From: Nocardia salmonicida NBRC 13393
Lineage (GTDB): Bacteria > Actinomycetota > Actinomycetes > Mycobacteriales > Mycobacteriaceae
Direction of reading: 5' to 3'
DNA length: 42,207 nt
Assembly (NCBI RefSeq): GCF_001613085.1
Contig: NZ_BDBR01000068.1
Location: 1-42,207, forward strand
The stretch's first letter is position 1. Every line of letters starts with the position of its first letter. Of this stretch, positions 30,010-38,724 are shown piece after piece. Below the pieces are notes generated by a model. That model had not been told where the DNA came from. It worked only from the letters and a program-made list of their open reading frames with translations, and made no database searches. A program made the position numbers and the translations under genes.

Positions 30010-30726
30010 TCACGGCCGGTGCATGATCGCGTACCAGAGCGCGCCCATCGTGCCGAGCACGAACAGGGGGGAGATGACCCAGGTCTCGACCCGGTTCCCG
30101 GTCCGTTCGATCAGCGGCACCCTGGTACGCAACGGAAACGGCCACAGCAGTCGGCAGCCCCGGTCGGTCAGGCAGTCGCCGAGCAGGTGCGCCAGACACC
30201 CGAGGCCAACACAGATCGGGAGCCACACCGGCCGATCGACGATCCAGTGATCGACGGCGAAGGTCCCCGCCGTGGCCAGCACGATCACCGTTCCGTAGGT
30301 CCGCACACTCTTGCCCGGCGGGCACAGGTGCAGCGAGCGCACCGCCAGCGCGAGGAGGAAGAACACCAGGCCCAGCGTGAACGGCCGCCCGAGATAGTGC
30401 TCGCCCGCCCAGGTCGCCGCGACCGCGACGACGACGAACAGCAGCGAATGTGTTCCGTGACGATGCCCGCCCGACACCCAGGAGATGAAGCGGCACAGGT
30501 GATGTGACACCGGGCCGAGCACGTGGGAGATGGTGCCGCTGGGATGATCCGCGTCCGGCAGCAACGCCGCACCCGCGGTGAGCAGCGTGCCCATGATGAG
30601 CTCCGCGATGCCGAATCGCGTTGTCTCGCTGTCGAACAGGGGGAAAGCGGCGACGGTGAGTGGTAATGCCGCGGCAGTACCTGCCCAGGCCAGCGCCCCA
30701 CTCGTCGCATGTGAATGTCCTAGCAC
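30010..30726 (-). CDS. YdjM-like membrane-bound metal-dependent hydrolase (DUF457)
   Basis: The 238-residue protein has several hydrophobic segments and the family's metal-site motifs: LPDADHPSG (Asp58, Asp60, His61) and HRHGTHS (His88, His90, His93). It begins with a GHSHATSG motif. The family is related to the LexA-regulated E. coli YdjM; its substrate is unknown. GTG 30726 is preceded by TAACGT (30738-30733) ending 6 nt upstream, another leaderless-like start. The 212 bp between this gene and the next (30727-30939) hold no gene I can support. Confidence 0.88.
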   Translation of the reverse strand: MLGHSHATSGALAWAGTAAALPLTVAAFPLFDSETTRFGIAELIMGTLLTAGAALLPDADHPSGTISHVLGPVSHHLCRFISWVSGGHRHGTHSLLFVVVAVAATWAGEHYLGRPFTLGLVFFLLALAVRSLHLCPPGKSVRTYGTVIVLATAGTFAVDHWIVDRPVWLPICVGLGCLAHLLGDCLTDRGCRLLWPFPLRTRVPLIERTGNRVETWVISPLFVLGTMGALWYAIMHRP

Positions 30727-30939
30727 CCCGCAACGTTAGAGTACGTCACGACTTCGGCGCATATGCCGTGGACAGCGCCGGAATGCGGGGCCCATCAAGA
30801 TCGTTGGGGCAGGGGAGCTATCCGACGAGAGTGCCACGATGGACGCTGTCAACGACCATTCGCGGGGTATCGCTCGAGTTAGTCGCTGCCTCGAGCGGAA
30901 TGGTTGCCGGGGTGGGTGAGCTGCTGGTTCTATCGCCCG

Positions 30940-31395
30940 GTGACCGAAACCATCGACGTGCCACGCATAGTCCACGCCTCCCGCGACGTCGCGGCGAGCC
31001 CCGCCGCGATCTTCGACCTGATCGCCGATCCCGAGCAGCAGCCCCGCTGGGACGGCAACGACAACCTCGCGCAGGCGAGCTCGGGCCAGCGGGTCCGCGC
31101 GGTCGGTGACGTGTTCACCACGACGCTGACCAACGGTGCCGACCGCGACAACCACATCGTGGAGTTCGAGGAGGGTCGTCGCATCGCGTGGAATCCGTCC
31201 GAGCGTGACAAGACCCCGCCCGGACACCTCTGGCGCTGGGAGCTCGAGCCGATCGACGGGACCCACACCCGGGTGACCCACACCTACGACTGGACCGAAC
31301 TGCACGACGAGCTGCGTCAGGTGCGGGCCAAGGCCACGACCGCCGACAAGCTGCAGGCGTCGGTGGACCGGCTGGCCGAGCTCGCCGAGTCCTGA
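30940..31395 (+). CDS. SRPBCC family protein
   Basis: The 151-residue protein has the START/polyketide-cyclase-like fold pattern: an early strand VHASRDVAASPAAIFDLIAD, a middle segment RIAWNP and a final strand THTRVTHTYDWTEL before the long C-terminal helix. These proteins bind a hydrophobic ligand in a helix-grip cavity; the ligand here is unknown. GTG 30940 gives the standard N-terminus; TTG 30904 is less likely. It is convergent with katG across a long hairpin. Confidence 0.88.
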   Translation: MTETIDVPRIVHASRDVAASPAAIFDLIADPEQQPRWDGNDNLAQASSGQRVRAVGDVFTTTLTNGADRDNHIVEFEEGRRIAWNPSERDKTPPGHLWRWELEPIDGTHTRVTHTYDWTELHDELRQVRAKATTADKLQASVDRLAELAES

Positions 31396-31397
31396 CG

Positions 31398-31446
31398 ACA
31401 GCGAAACACCCCGCGGCGCACAGTGCGTCGCAGGGTGTTTCGCTGT
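31398..31446. terminator. Long bidirectional hairpin between SRPBCC gene and katG
   Basis: ACAGCGAAACACCC (31398-31411) pairs perfectly with 31433-31446. The interior continues as GCGGCGCAC/GTGCGTCGC with one G-U pair, so the total stem is about 23 bp. Confidence 0.88.
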
Positions 31447-31451
31447 TCGGA

Positions 31452-33680
31452 TCAGGCTGTGACGTCGAACCGGTCCAGGTTGCTCACCTTGGTCCACGCG
31501 GCGACGAAGTCGTGCACGAACTTCTCCTTCGCGTCGTCGGTCGCGTAGGCCTCGGCCACCGCTCGCAACTGCGAGTTGGAGCCGAACACCAGATCGACCC
31601 GGCTACCGGTCCAGGTGACCGCGCCGGTGGCGCGGTCGCGGCCTTCGTAGACGTTGTCGTCGGTGGCCGACGGCGTCCACTCGGTACCCATGTCGAGGAG
31701 GTTGACGAAGAAGTCGTTCGTCAGCGCCCCCGGGGTTTCGGTGAACACACCCAGCGACGAGGACTGGTAGTTCGCGCCGAGCACGCGCAGACCACCGATC
31801 AGCACGGTCATCTCCGGCGCGCTGAGCGTGAGCAGGTTCGCCTTGTCGATGAGCAAGAACTCCGCGGGGACCTGCGCGTCCTTGGACACGTAGTTGCGGA
31901 AACCGTCGGCCGCGGTCTCGAGCGCGTCGAACGACTCGACGTCGGTCTGCTCCTGGGTCGCATCGGTGCGGCCCGGCGTGAACGGCACCGTCACCGGGAA
32001 ACCGGCGGCCTGGGCGGCCTGTTCGACACCGACCGCACCGCCGAGGACGACCAGATCGGCGAACGACACCTGCACGCCGCCGCCGGCGTTGAACGTGTCC
32101 TGGATGCCCTCGTAGACCCGCACCACCTGGGCGAGCTCGTCGGGCTGGTTGACCGCCCAGCCCGCCTGGGGCTGCAGCCGGATCCGGCCACCGTTGGCGC
32201 CGCCACGCTTGTCGCTGCCACGGAACGACGAGGCCGCCGCCCATGTCGTCGTCACCAGCTGGGCGATGGACAGGCCAGAGGCCTGGATCTGGCCCTTGAG
32301 GGCGGCGATCTCGGCGTCGCCGATGACCGGGCCGTTCTGGGCGGGAACCGGGTCCTGCCACAGCAGCTCCTCGGACGGCACCAGCGGGCCGAGGTAGCGC
32401 ACGACGGGGCCCATATCGCGGTGGGTGAGCTTGTACCAGGCGCGCGCGAACGCGTCGGTGAACTCCGCGGGGTTGTCCAGCCAGCGGCGGGTGATCGGCC
32501 CGTAGATGGGGTCGAACCGCAGCGACAGGTCGGTGGTCAGCATGACCGGCGCGCGCTTCTTGCCCGCGATGAACGGATCGGGCACGGTGTCGGCGCCCGC
32601 GCCGTCCTTCGGGATCCACTGATGCGCGCCCGCCGGGCTCTTCGACAGCTCCCACTCGTACCCGTAGAGGGTTTCGAGGAAGTTGTTGTCCCAGGTGATG
32701 GGGGTGCTGTTCCAGATGCCTTCCAGGCCGCTGGTGATCGCGTCCTCGCCGACGCCGGTGCCGAAGCTGCTCTTCCAGCCCAGCCCCTGCAGTTCCAGCG
32801 GCGCGGCTTCCGGTTCGACCCCGACCAGGTCCGCGTCACCCGCACCGTGGGTCTTACCGAAGGTGTGCCCGCCCGCGATGAGTGCGGCGGTCTCCTCGTC
32901 GTTCATCGCCATCCGGGCGAAGGTCTCGCGGATGTCGACGGCGGCGGCGAGGGGATCCGGATTGCCGTTGGGGCCTTCGGGATTGACGTAGATCAGGCCC
33001 ATCTGGACCGCGGCGAGCGGACGGTCGAGGTTGCGTTCACCGGTGTAGCGTTCGTCGCCGAGCCAGGTGCGCTCGGGACCCCAGAACACGTCTTCCTCGG
33101 GCTCCCACGCGTCGACGCGGCCGCCACCGAACCCGAAGGTCGGCAAACCCATCGACTCGAGCGCGACATTGCCGGTGTAGACGATGAGGTCGGCCCAGGA
33201 GAGCTTGCGGCCGTACTTCTTCTTCACCGGCCACAGCAGGCGGCGCGCCTTGTCGAGGCTGGCGTTGTCGGGCCAGCTGTTGAGCGGGGCGAAGCGCTGC
33301 AGGCCGGCGCCCGCGCCGCCCCGGCCGTCACCGACCCGGTAGGTGCCCGCGGAGTGCCAGGCCATCCGGATGAAGAACGGGCCGTAGTGGCCGAAGTCGG
33401 CGGGCCACCAGGACTGCGAGGTCGTCATGACCTGCTCGATATCGGCCTTCACCGCCGCCAGGTCGAGGGTGGCGAATTCGGCCGCGTAGTCGAAGTCTTC
33501 GCCCATCGGGTTCACCGAGGGCGGATTCTTCTGCAGCAGTGTGAGATTGAGCTGGTTCGGCCACCACTCGGCGTTCGCTCCGCGCGCGTCGGTGGAGGCG
33601 AACGGACGATGCATGACGGGGCAACCACTGTCACCGGCTTCCGTGTTGGCTTCCGCGATAGGTGGGTGTTCCTCGGGCAC
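31452..33680 (-). CDS. katG: Catalase-peroxidase KatG
   Basis: The 742-residue bifunctional heme enzyme destroys hydrogen peroxide and organic peroxides. The distal site is RMAWHSAG with Arg105, Trp108 and His109. The Tyr (MGLIYVNPEG) and Met (RMAMNDEE) that complete the Met-Tyr-Trp adduct are present, as is the proximal His in AGGHTFGKTHG. The serine matching isoniazid-resistance position 315 of M. tuberculosis KatG is present in DAITSGLEG. Both halves of the duplicated fold are complete. GTG 33680 has AAAGGA upstream; the gene begins 11 bp after furA, the usual furA-katG operon. Confidence 0.97.
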   Translation of the reverse strand: MPEEHPPIAEANTEAGDSGCPVMHRPFASTDARGANAEWWPNQLNLTLLQKNPPSVNPMGEDFDYAAEFATLDLAAVKADIEQVMTTSQSWWPADFGHYGPFFIRMAWHSAGTYRVGDGRGGAGAGLQRFAPLNSWPDNASLDKARRLLWPVKKKYGRKLSWADLIVYTGNVALESMGLPTFGFGGGRVDAWEPEEDVFWGPERTWLGDERYTGERNLDRPLAAVQMGLIYVNPEGPNGNPDPLAAAVDIRETFARMAMNDEETAALIAGGHTFGKTHGAGDADLVGVEPEAAPLELQGLGWKSSFGTGVGEDAITSGLEGIWNSTPITWDNNFLETLYGYEWELSKSPAGAHQWIPKDGAGADTVPDPFIAGKKRAPVMLTTDLSLRFDPIYGPITRRWLDNPAEFTDAFARAWYKLTHRDMGPVVRYLGPLVPSEELLWQDPVPAQNGPVIGDAEIAALKGQIQASGLSIAQLVTTTWAAASSFRGSDKRGGANGGRIRLQPQAGWAVNQPDELAQVVRVYEGIQDTFNAGGGVQVSFADLVVLGGAVGVEQAAQAAGFPVTVPFTPGRTDATQEQTDVESFDALETAADGFRNYVSKDAQVPAEFLLIDKANLLTLSAPEMTVLIGGLRVLGANYQSSSLGVFTETPGALTNDFFVNLLDMGTEWTPSATDDNVYEGRDRATGAVTWTGSRVDLVFGSNSQLRAVAEAYATDDAKEKFVHDFVAAWTKVSNLDRFDVTA

Positions 33681-33691
33681 GGTGAATCCTT

Positions 33692-34126
33692 TCAGGAGAG
33701 TGATGGTGATGTCGTGCAGTCGGGGCACCTGCCCCAGTAGATGACTTCTGCCTCGTCGACGACGAAACCGCGGTCGTCGAGGGGAGTCAGACAGGGCGCG
33801 TCGCCGACGGCGCACTCGACATCGACGATCACCCCACAGGATCGGCACACCAGGTGATGATGGTTGTCACCGACGCGGGTCTCATAGCGCGCGACGGTGC
33901 CCATCGGCTGGATCCGCCGGAGCAGTCCGGCGCTGGTGAGTGCCCGCAGTACGTCGTAGACGGCCTGCTGGCTGACGGCCCCGAGGGTGGCTCTGACTCG
34001 GCTCAGAATGGTGTCCGTGTCGGCATGCGGATGCTGGTGCACTGCGGTGAGCACCGCCAGGCGTGGCGCGGTGACGCGCAGTGAGGCTGCACGCAGCATC
34101 TGTTCGAAGTCCGATGTGGTGGACAC
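33692..34126 (-). CDS. furA: FurA, peroxide-responsive Fur family repressor
   Basis: The 144-residue metal-dependent repressor has an N-terminal winged HTH and a C-terminal dimer domain with HHHLVCRSCG (His89-91, Cys94, Cys97) and CPDC (Cys134, Cys137) for structural zinc. Adjacent furA-katG genes are standard in mycobacteria and Streptomyces, where FurA/CatR represses katG and itself, relieved by peroxide. GTG 34126 sits 7 nt after CATAAT (34139-34134), so the mRNA may start at the GTG. Confidence 0.95.
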   Translation of the reverse strand: MSTTSDFEQMLRAASLRVTAPRLAVLTAVHQHPHADTDTILSRVRATLGAVSQQAVYDVLRALTSAGLLRRIQPMGTVARYETRVGDNHHHLVCRSCGVIVDVECAVGDAPCLTPLDDRGFVVDEAEVIYWGRCPDCTTSPSLS

Positions 34127-34157
34127 ATTCCAAATTATGACTCATTCCAGATTACGA
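34126..34157 (-). promoter_or_regulatory. Tandem repeat and -10 at furA: candidate FurA operator
   Basis: CATTCCAAATTATGA (34126-34140) and CATTCCAGATTACGA (34143-34157) match at 13 of 15 positions and are spaced 17 bp. The first copy contains the CATAAT -10 box and the furA start. Two FurA dimers could bind here for autoregulation. Confidence 0.6.
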
Positions 34158-34264
34158 GGGAAGGGTTTTCCGGAATCAGTTGTGATGACATCGCGGGCAA
34201 TCCACGCAATACTGGCGGGGAGACCGGCTCGGGGAGGCTGGTTCAGGATCATGGGGTGGGAACA

Positions 34265-34783
34265 ATGTCGAGTCGTCAGTGGAATGCCGTGTCCGCGATC
34301 GCGGCGGCCCTTCTGGTAGGTGGATGCGAGTCGGGGCAGTCCGTCGACGCCGCGCCGACGAGCAGCACGTCGAAGGCCACCACGACCGTGCGCGCGAGCA
34401 CTCCCGCGGCGCCGGTTCTGAACCGTCGCGGCGAGAACGGTGCGGTGGTCCAGCAGGACGGGCTGGTCGGTGCGGGCAAGCTCGACATCGTCAACGGCAA
34501 CAGCGACGACTTCGCGGTCGTGGTCACCAACGGCGATCCCAAGAAGCCACAGGCCACCATCTACGTCCAGGGCAAATCCAACGCCACGCTCAACGGTATC
34601 GACGGCACCTACTACGTCTATCTGAAGACCGGAAAGGATTGGGACGAGGCGACGCTCGCCTTCACCCGCGAGCGCGAGTTCCAGAAGTTCGACGACCCGT
34701 TCGATGGTGACTCCGACTGGGAGATCACGCTGCAACCCTCGATCGGTGGCAATGCCAGCACCAGCGACGTACCCTCCTTCTGA
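34265..34783 (+). CDS. Putative lipoprotein of unknown function
   Basis: The 172-residue protein has a hydrophobic N-terminus and a likely lipobox, LLVGGC at residues 19-24, then a Ser/Thr/Ala-rich linker and a compact domain with GTYYVYLKTGKDWDEATLAF and a Cys-free C-terminus. If processed, it would be a substrate of the Lnt at the left end. The ATG has a GGTGGGA purine stretch upstream. It is divergent from furA across about 138 bp. Confidence 0.8.
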   Translation: MSSRQWNAVSAIAAALLVGGCESGQSVDAAPTSSTSKATTTVRASTPAAPVLNRRGENGAVVQQDGLVGAGKLDIVNGNSDDFAVVVTNGDPKKPQATIYVQGKSNATLNGIDGTYYVYLKTGKDWDEATLAFTREREFQKFDDPFDGDSDWEITLQPSIGGNASTSDVPSF

Positions 34784-34890
34784 GCGCGAAGGAAGGCGAC
34801 AGAACTGTGAACTGTGCCAAGGAATGTCCGCTCCGCCTGCGCGTCGACTAGCCTGCCGGGTGTCCGTTCCCCGAACGAAGGTGATTCATA

Positions 34891-35937
34891 GTGACTTCCG
34901 TAGTCGATGTCCCGCCCGTCGATGCCCCTGATACTGCGTCGAAGGTAGGGCACTACTACCGGGTAGAGGGTGTCTACGAGGTCGGCCGCGAGAAGATCCG
35001 CGAATACGCTCGCGCGGTCCAGGACTTCCACCCCGCGCACTGGGAGGACGAGGCGGCCGCCGCCCTCGGCTACCCGGGTCTGGTCGCGCCGCTGACGTTC
35101 GTGTCCATCCCCGCTATGGCGGCCAACAGGCTGCTGTTCGAAACGGTGGTGGTCGGCTACGACATGTTCGTGCAGACCGAGCAGGTCTTCGAACAGCACA
35201 AGCCGATCGTGGCCGGCGACCGCCTCGTCGTCGACGTGGAGCTCTCCTCGGTGCGCACGATCGCGGGCAAGGACCTGATCACCGTCACCAACACCTTCGT
35301 CGACGACCTGGGCGAGACCGTTCACATCATGCACACCACTGTCGTGGGTATCACCGGTGACGACGGGGTCGATCCCGCGATCACCGCCGCGGTGGAGAAC
35401 ATCATGGTGCACGGCGTGAGTATCTACAGCGCCGACAAGAACGCCGTCGTGGAGACCACCCTGCGTCCCGAGGGTGAGGTTCCGCTGTCGGTCGAGGGCG
35501 GTGCCCGCGTTCCGAACACCACGATGTCGTTCGACGAACTGACCGTCGGCGACGAACTCCCGCTGCGTGATGCCCGCATCTCGCGCGGCGACCTCGTCAA
35601 CTACGCCGGTGTCTCCGGTGACGTCAACCCGATCCACTGGGACGAGAAGATCGCCGAGCTGGCCGGCCTGCCCGACATCATCGCCCACGGCATGCTGACG
35701 ATGGGCCTCGGCGCGGGCTTCCTCTCCACCTGGTCCGGCGACCCCGGAGCCGTTACCCGCTACGGCGTTCGCCTGTCGACCTACACGATCGTCGGCAGGG
35801 AAGGCGGCCAGGTCGAATACGTCGGCCGCGTGAAGTCGCTGGACCCGGCCACCCGCAGCGCGGTGATCGCCATCGTCGCCAAGTCCGGCGGTCGCAAGAT
35901 CTTCGGTCTCGCGACCGCGAACCTGCGCTTTCGCTGA
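34891..35937 (+). CDS. Fused (3R)-hydroxyacyl-ACP dehydratase, HadA/HadB type
   Basis: The 348-residue protein joins two hot-dog domains. The N-terminal half (about residues 20-165) looks like HadA, with HKPIVAGDRL and a Asp45/His50 pair in QDFHPAHW; the C-terminal half (about 210-345) is HadB-like, with Asp244 and His249 in GDVNPIHWD. These enzymes dehydrate beta-hydroxyacyl-ACP in fatty-acid or mycolic-acid elongation (FAS-II). In mycobacteria HadA and HadB are separate adjacent genes. GTG 34891 has GAAGG at 34877-34881. No FAS-II neighbours are visible, so the acyl length is unknown. Confidence 0.88.
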   Translation: MTSVVDVPPVDAPDTASKVGHYYRVEGVYEVGREKIREYARAVQDFHPAHWEDEAAAALGYPGLVAPLTFVSIPAMAANRLLFETVVVGYDMFVQTEQVFEQHKPIVAGDRLVVDVELSSVRTIAGKDLITVTNTFVDDLGETVHIMHTTVVGITGDDGVDPAITAAVENIMVHGVSIYSADKNAVVETTLRPEGEVPLSVEGGARVPNTTMSFDELTVGDELPLRDARISRGDLVNYAGVSGDVNPIHWDEKIAELAGLPDIIAHGMLTMGLGAGFLSTWSGDPGAVTRYGVRLSTYTIVGREGGQVEYVGRVKSLDPATRSAVIAIVAKSGGRKIFGLATANLRFR

Positions 35938-35943
35938 ACCCGG

Positions 35944-35979
35944 CGCGGTGGACCCGGATTCCTGATCGGGTTCACCGCG
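35944..35979. terminator. Hairpin between HadA/HadB and the molybdoenzyme gene
   Basis: CGCGGTGGACCCG (35944-35956) pairs with CGGGTTCACCGCG (35967-35979), one pair being G-U, around a 10-nt loop. It overlaps the last codons and stop of the minus-strand gene. Confidence 0.75.
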
Positions 35980-38167
35980 GCGCGGCGGCGACCTCGGATC
36001 GCGCTGTGGCGTCCGGGATTTCGATCCCGACCGGGTTCACTCGCACCCACGTGCTGTTGACCGCTGAGGTGCCCGACAGCGGGTCGGTGCGGGCCGGGTC
36101 GTGCAACAGGTTGACATTGGCGCCCGGCAGTCCCGCCGCGACGGTCCAGCCGACCCCGGGTTCGCGATGCCCCCATCCGTGCGGAATCGCCACCACCCCG
36201 GGGCGAATATCGCCGCTGATCTCCACCGGTACCTCGATCGAACCGACAGGAGATTCGATCGTCGCCGGATCGCCGTCGGCAAGACCACGGGCGGCGGCGT
36301 CGTCGGGGTGGATGAGCACGGTGCAACGGTCACGGCCCTTCACCATCGACGGGATGTTGTGCAGCCAGGAGTTGTTGCTGCGCAGGTGGCGCCGTCCGAT
36401 GAGTTGCAGGTCGTAGCCGGGCTCGGGCGTCGCGGTCGTCTCGTCGAGGACCGTGCGCACCGCCGCCAGGAAATCCTCGGGCACCAAGTGCGTCTTGCGG
36501 TCTCTGGTGCCGATCAGCTCGGGCAGCCGTGGCTGCAACGGGCCGAGGTCGACACCGCCCGGTGTGTCGCGGATCTTGCCGAGCGTCAACCCTTTTCGCC
36601 CGCGGCGCAGGACACCGTAGGGGCCTGTCGCGACAGCAGCCGCCGTCAATCGCAGGGGACTGAGCTGTTCGAACACGGCGTTGAGCGCGCGTCCGGCGAA
36701 CCGTCGTCCCGGCAGCGGTACCAGTTCGGTCACCAGTCGGGCCAGGATCTGCCAGTCCTCGAGTCCGTCGGCTGGTGGATCGAAGACCTTGGCGTCGTAG
36801 CGGGCGTTGTTGCGCACGCTGAATATCGGGAACAGCAGGCTCAGTTCCTCGCGCTCCAGCGCCGAGACGGGCGGCAGGATGAAGTCGGCGTGCCGGGTCG
36901 TCTCGGTGACGTACATATCGACCGCCACGTAGAAATCCAATGATTCCAGCGCGGCGTCGAGCTTGTCCGCCTGCGGAGTCGAGAGCACCGGATTGCCCGC
37001 GTAGGTGATCATCGCCTTGATCTGGCCCGGTCCGGGGGTGAGGATTTCCTCGGCGAGGACCGCGACCGGCAGTTCGCTGCGGAACGACTTGTGCGCGCCG
37101 GACCGGTCGGTCCACGCGCCGTGGCCCATCGGCAGGTACTTCGCGTAGCGGGCGGCGTCGACGGCCGGGGAAGCGAACATCTGACCGCCCGCCCGATCGA
37201 GATTTCCGGTCACCGCGTTGATCGTGTTGACCAGCCAGTGGGTGAGTGTGCCCGTCACCTGCTGGCACACCCCGATCCGCGCGTACAACACCGCGGAGCG
37301 CGCCGCCGCGTGGTCACGGGCCAGCCGTCGGATGGTCTCGGCGTCGACGCCGGCCAGCGGCGCCATGCGTTCGGCGGTGGTATCGGCGACCAGTTCGGCG
37401 AGCTCGTCCCAGCCGGTGCAGAGCGACCGCACGGCCTGTTCGTCGCACAGTTCCTCGACGATCAGCACATGCAGCATCCCGAGCAGCAGGTAGATATCGC
37501 CGCCGGGACGGACCGCCACGTGCTCGTCCGCCAGCCGGGCCGTTTCGGTGCGGCGCGGGTCGATCACGACCACGGTGCCGCCGCGTGCGCGGACGTTCTT
37601 GATCCGCGTCTTCGCGCCGGGCATGGTGGTGATCGACCCGTTGGATACCGCGGGATTGGCGCCGAGCACCACCAGTCGGTCGGTGCGGTCGATATCGGTG
37701 ACCGGCATGAGAATGTTCGAGCCGAACATCCGCCACGCGACGAATTCCTGCGGGAACTGATCGATCGAGGACGCGGAGAAGAAGTTGCGGGTCAGCAGGG
37801 CGGTCCGAAGCAGCGCTCCGTACATCACCGAGGAGCTGTGGGCGGCGGGGTTACCGATGTACATCCCGGTGGCGCTGGGACCGTGCGCGGACCGCACCGA
37901 GCGCAAACGTCGGCCGATCTCTCGGAATGCCTCGTCCCAGCCGACGGGCTCGAAGGTGTCGCCGACGCGGCGCATCGGTGTCCGCAGCCGGTCCGGATCG
38001 TGGTGCAGACCGCCCATGGCTGTCGCTTTCGGGCAGATGTAGCCCTTCGACAGCACGTCGTCAGGGTTGCCCTCGATGCGGGTGACCTGCGAATCCTCGA
38101 CGGTGACCAGAATTCCGCAGTGTGCCTCGCACAGTGTGCATTGCCGTGCAATCGTCGTGCTGTCCAC
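35972..38167 (-). CDS. Molybdopterin oxidoreductase (bis-MGD family)
   Basis: The 731-residue enzyme has an N-terminal 4Fe-4S motif (Cys10, Cys13, Cys17, Cys45), a pterin-binding core with VVLGANPAVSNGS and VIDPRRTETARLADEHVAVR, and a C-terminal molydopterin-dinucleotide domain (HPDDAAARGL, VNLLHDP, DPLSG). Residues 129-149 read FFSASSIDQFPQEFVAW in part, where the Mo-ligand would be expected; no Cys or selenocysteine is present, so Ser134 or Asp136 is a possible ligand. Substrate is unknown. No TAT signal is seen, suggesting a cytoplasmic enzyme. GTG 38167 has AGGA 6 nt upstream. Confidence 0.9.
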   Translation of the reverse strand: MDSTTIARQCTLCEAHCGILVTVEDSQVTRIEGNPDDVLSKGYICPKATAMGGLHHDPDRLRTPMRRVGDTFEPVGWDEAFREIGRRLRSVRSAHGPSATGMYIGNPAAHSSSVMYGALLRTALLTRNFFSASSIDQFPQEFVAWRMFGSNILMPVTDIDRTDRLVVLGANPAVSNGSITTMPGAKTRIKNVRARGGTVVVIDPRRTETARLADEHVAVRPGGDIYLLLGMLHVLIVEELCDEQAVRSLCTGWDELAELVADTTAERMAPLAGVDAETIRRLARDHAAARSAVLYARIGVCQQVTGTLTHWLVNTINAVTGNLDRAGGQMFASPAVDAARYAKYLPMGHGAWTDRSGAHKSFRSELPVAVLAEEILTPGPGQIKAMITYAGNPVLSTPQADKLDAALESLDFYVAVDMYVTETTRHADFILPPVSALEREELSLLFPIFSVRNNARYDAKVFDPPADGLEDWQILARLVTELVPLPGRRFAGRALNAVFEQLSPLRLTAAAVATGPYGVLRRGRKGLTLGKIRDTPGGVDLGPLQPRLPELIGTRDRKTHLVPEDFLAAVRTVLDETTATPEPGYDLQLIGRRHLRSNNSWLHNIPSMVKGRDRCTVLIHPDDAAARGLADGDPATIESPVGSIEVPVEISGDIRPGVVAIPHGWGHREPGVGWTVAAGLPGANVNLLHDPARTDPLSGTSAVNSTWVRVNPVGIEIPDATARSEVAAAPR

Positions 38168-38329
38168 AGCTTTTCCTACTTTCCGCTGAGCCCGGTCCTG
38201 CCACGGTAGCGCGACCGGGTGCTCGGCATATCCGTCTACGGTCGGATTTCCGCGCAACCTGGCGAGCGGGCGTAATATCGTTTGCGATACGAAGGGCCTT
38301 CCTTTCCGCTCGGGTGAGGGGCAGATGCG

Positions 38330-38674
38330 ATGCGTTCCATAGTTCGTCTCGGCTTCGCGGCCGTCGCGGTCACGGTCGCCGGGATCGCCGGGCAGGCACC
38401 CGCCGCCGCCCAGCCCACCTATTACGACCCCGTCATCACGTCGTGCAGTCACCTGTTCCGCACCCCGCTCGAACCGCCGCGGCCCGGCACCGACGTTTAT
38501 TGGAGCCCGTTCGGCACCTCGAACATCGTCTGCTTCGACGATGGCACCGGGATGGAGCGCTACTACCAGCGAGACCCATGGGGTCGCTGGCACGACATGA
38601 ACGAACTGACCCCCGGTCACTTCTTCTACGTAATCTTCGATTCGTCGGTTCCGGACCACGCGAGCTGGGGCTGA
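38330..38674 (+). CDS. Small secreted protein of unknown function
   Basis: The 114-residue protein has a clear signal peptide (basic start, hydrophobic core to residue about 20, AxA-type site near APAAAQ) and a mature part of about 86 residues with two Cys (39 and 68) that could form a disulfide. Aromatic and Asp/Pro content is high. No family is recognised. The ATG follows a GAGGGG purine stretch. It is divergent from the molybdoenzyme gene. Confidence 0.75.
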   Translation: MRSIVRLGFAAVAVTVAGIAGQAPAAAQPTYYDPVITSCSHLFRTPLEPPRPGTDVYWSPFGTSNIVCFDDGTGMERYYQRDPWGRWHDMNELTPGHFFYVIFDSSVPDHASWG

Positions 38675-38693
38675 GCGGACCGAGGGACGCGGC

Positions 38694-38713
38694 CGGCGAC
38701 ATCGTGGTCGCCG
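38694..38713. terminator. Weak hairpin between convergent genes
   Basis: CGGCGAC (38694-38700) pairs with GTCGCCG (38707-38713) around a 6-nt loop, between the small secreted protein and the MFS gene. Confidence 0.4.
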
Positions 38714-38724
38714 ACCGCTCGGGG

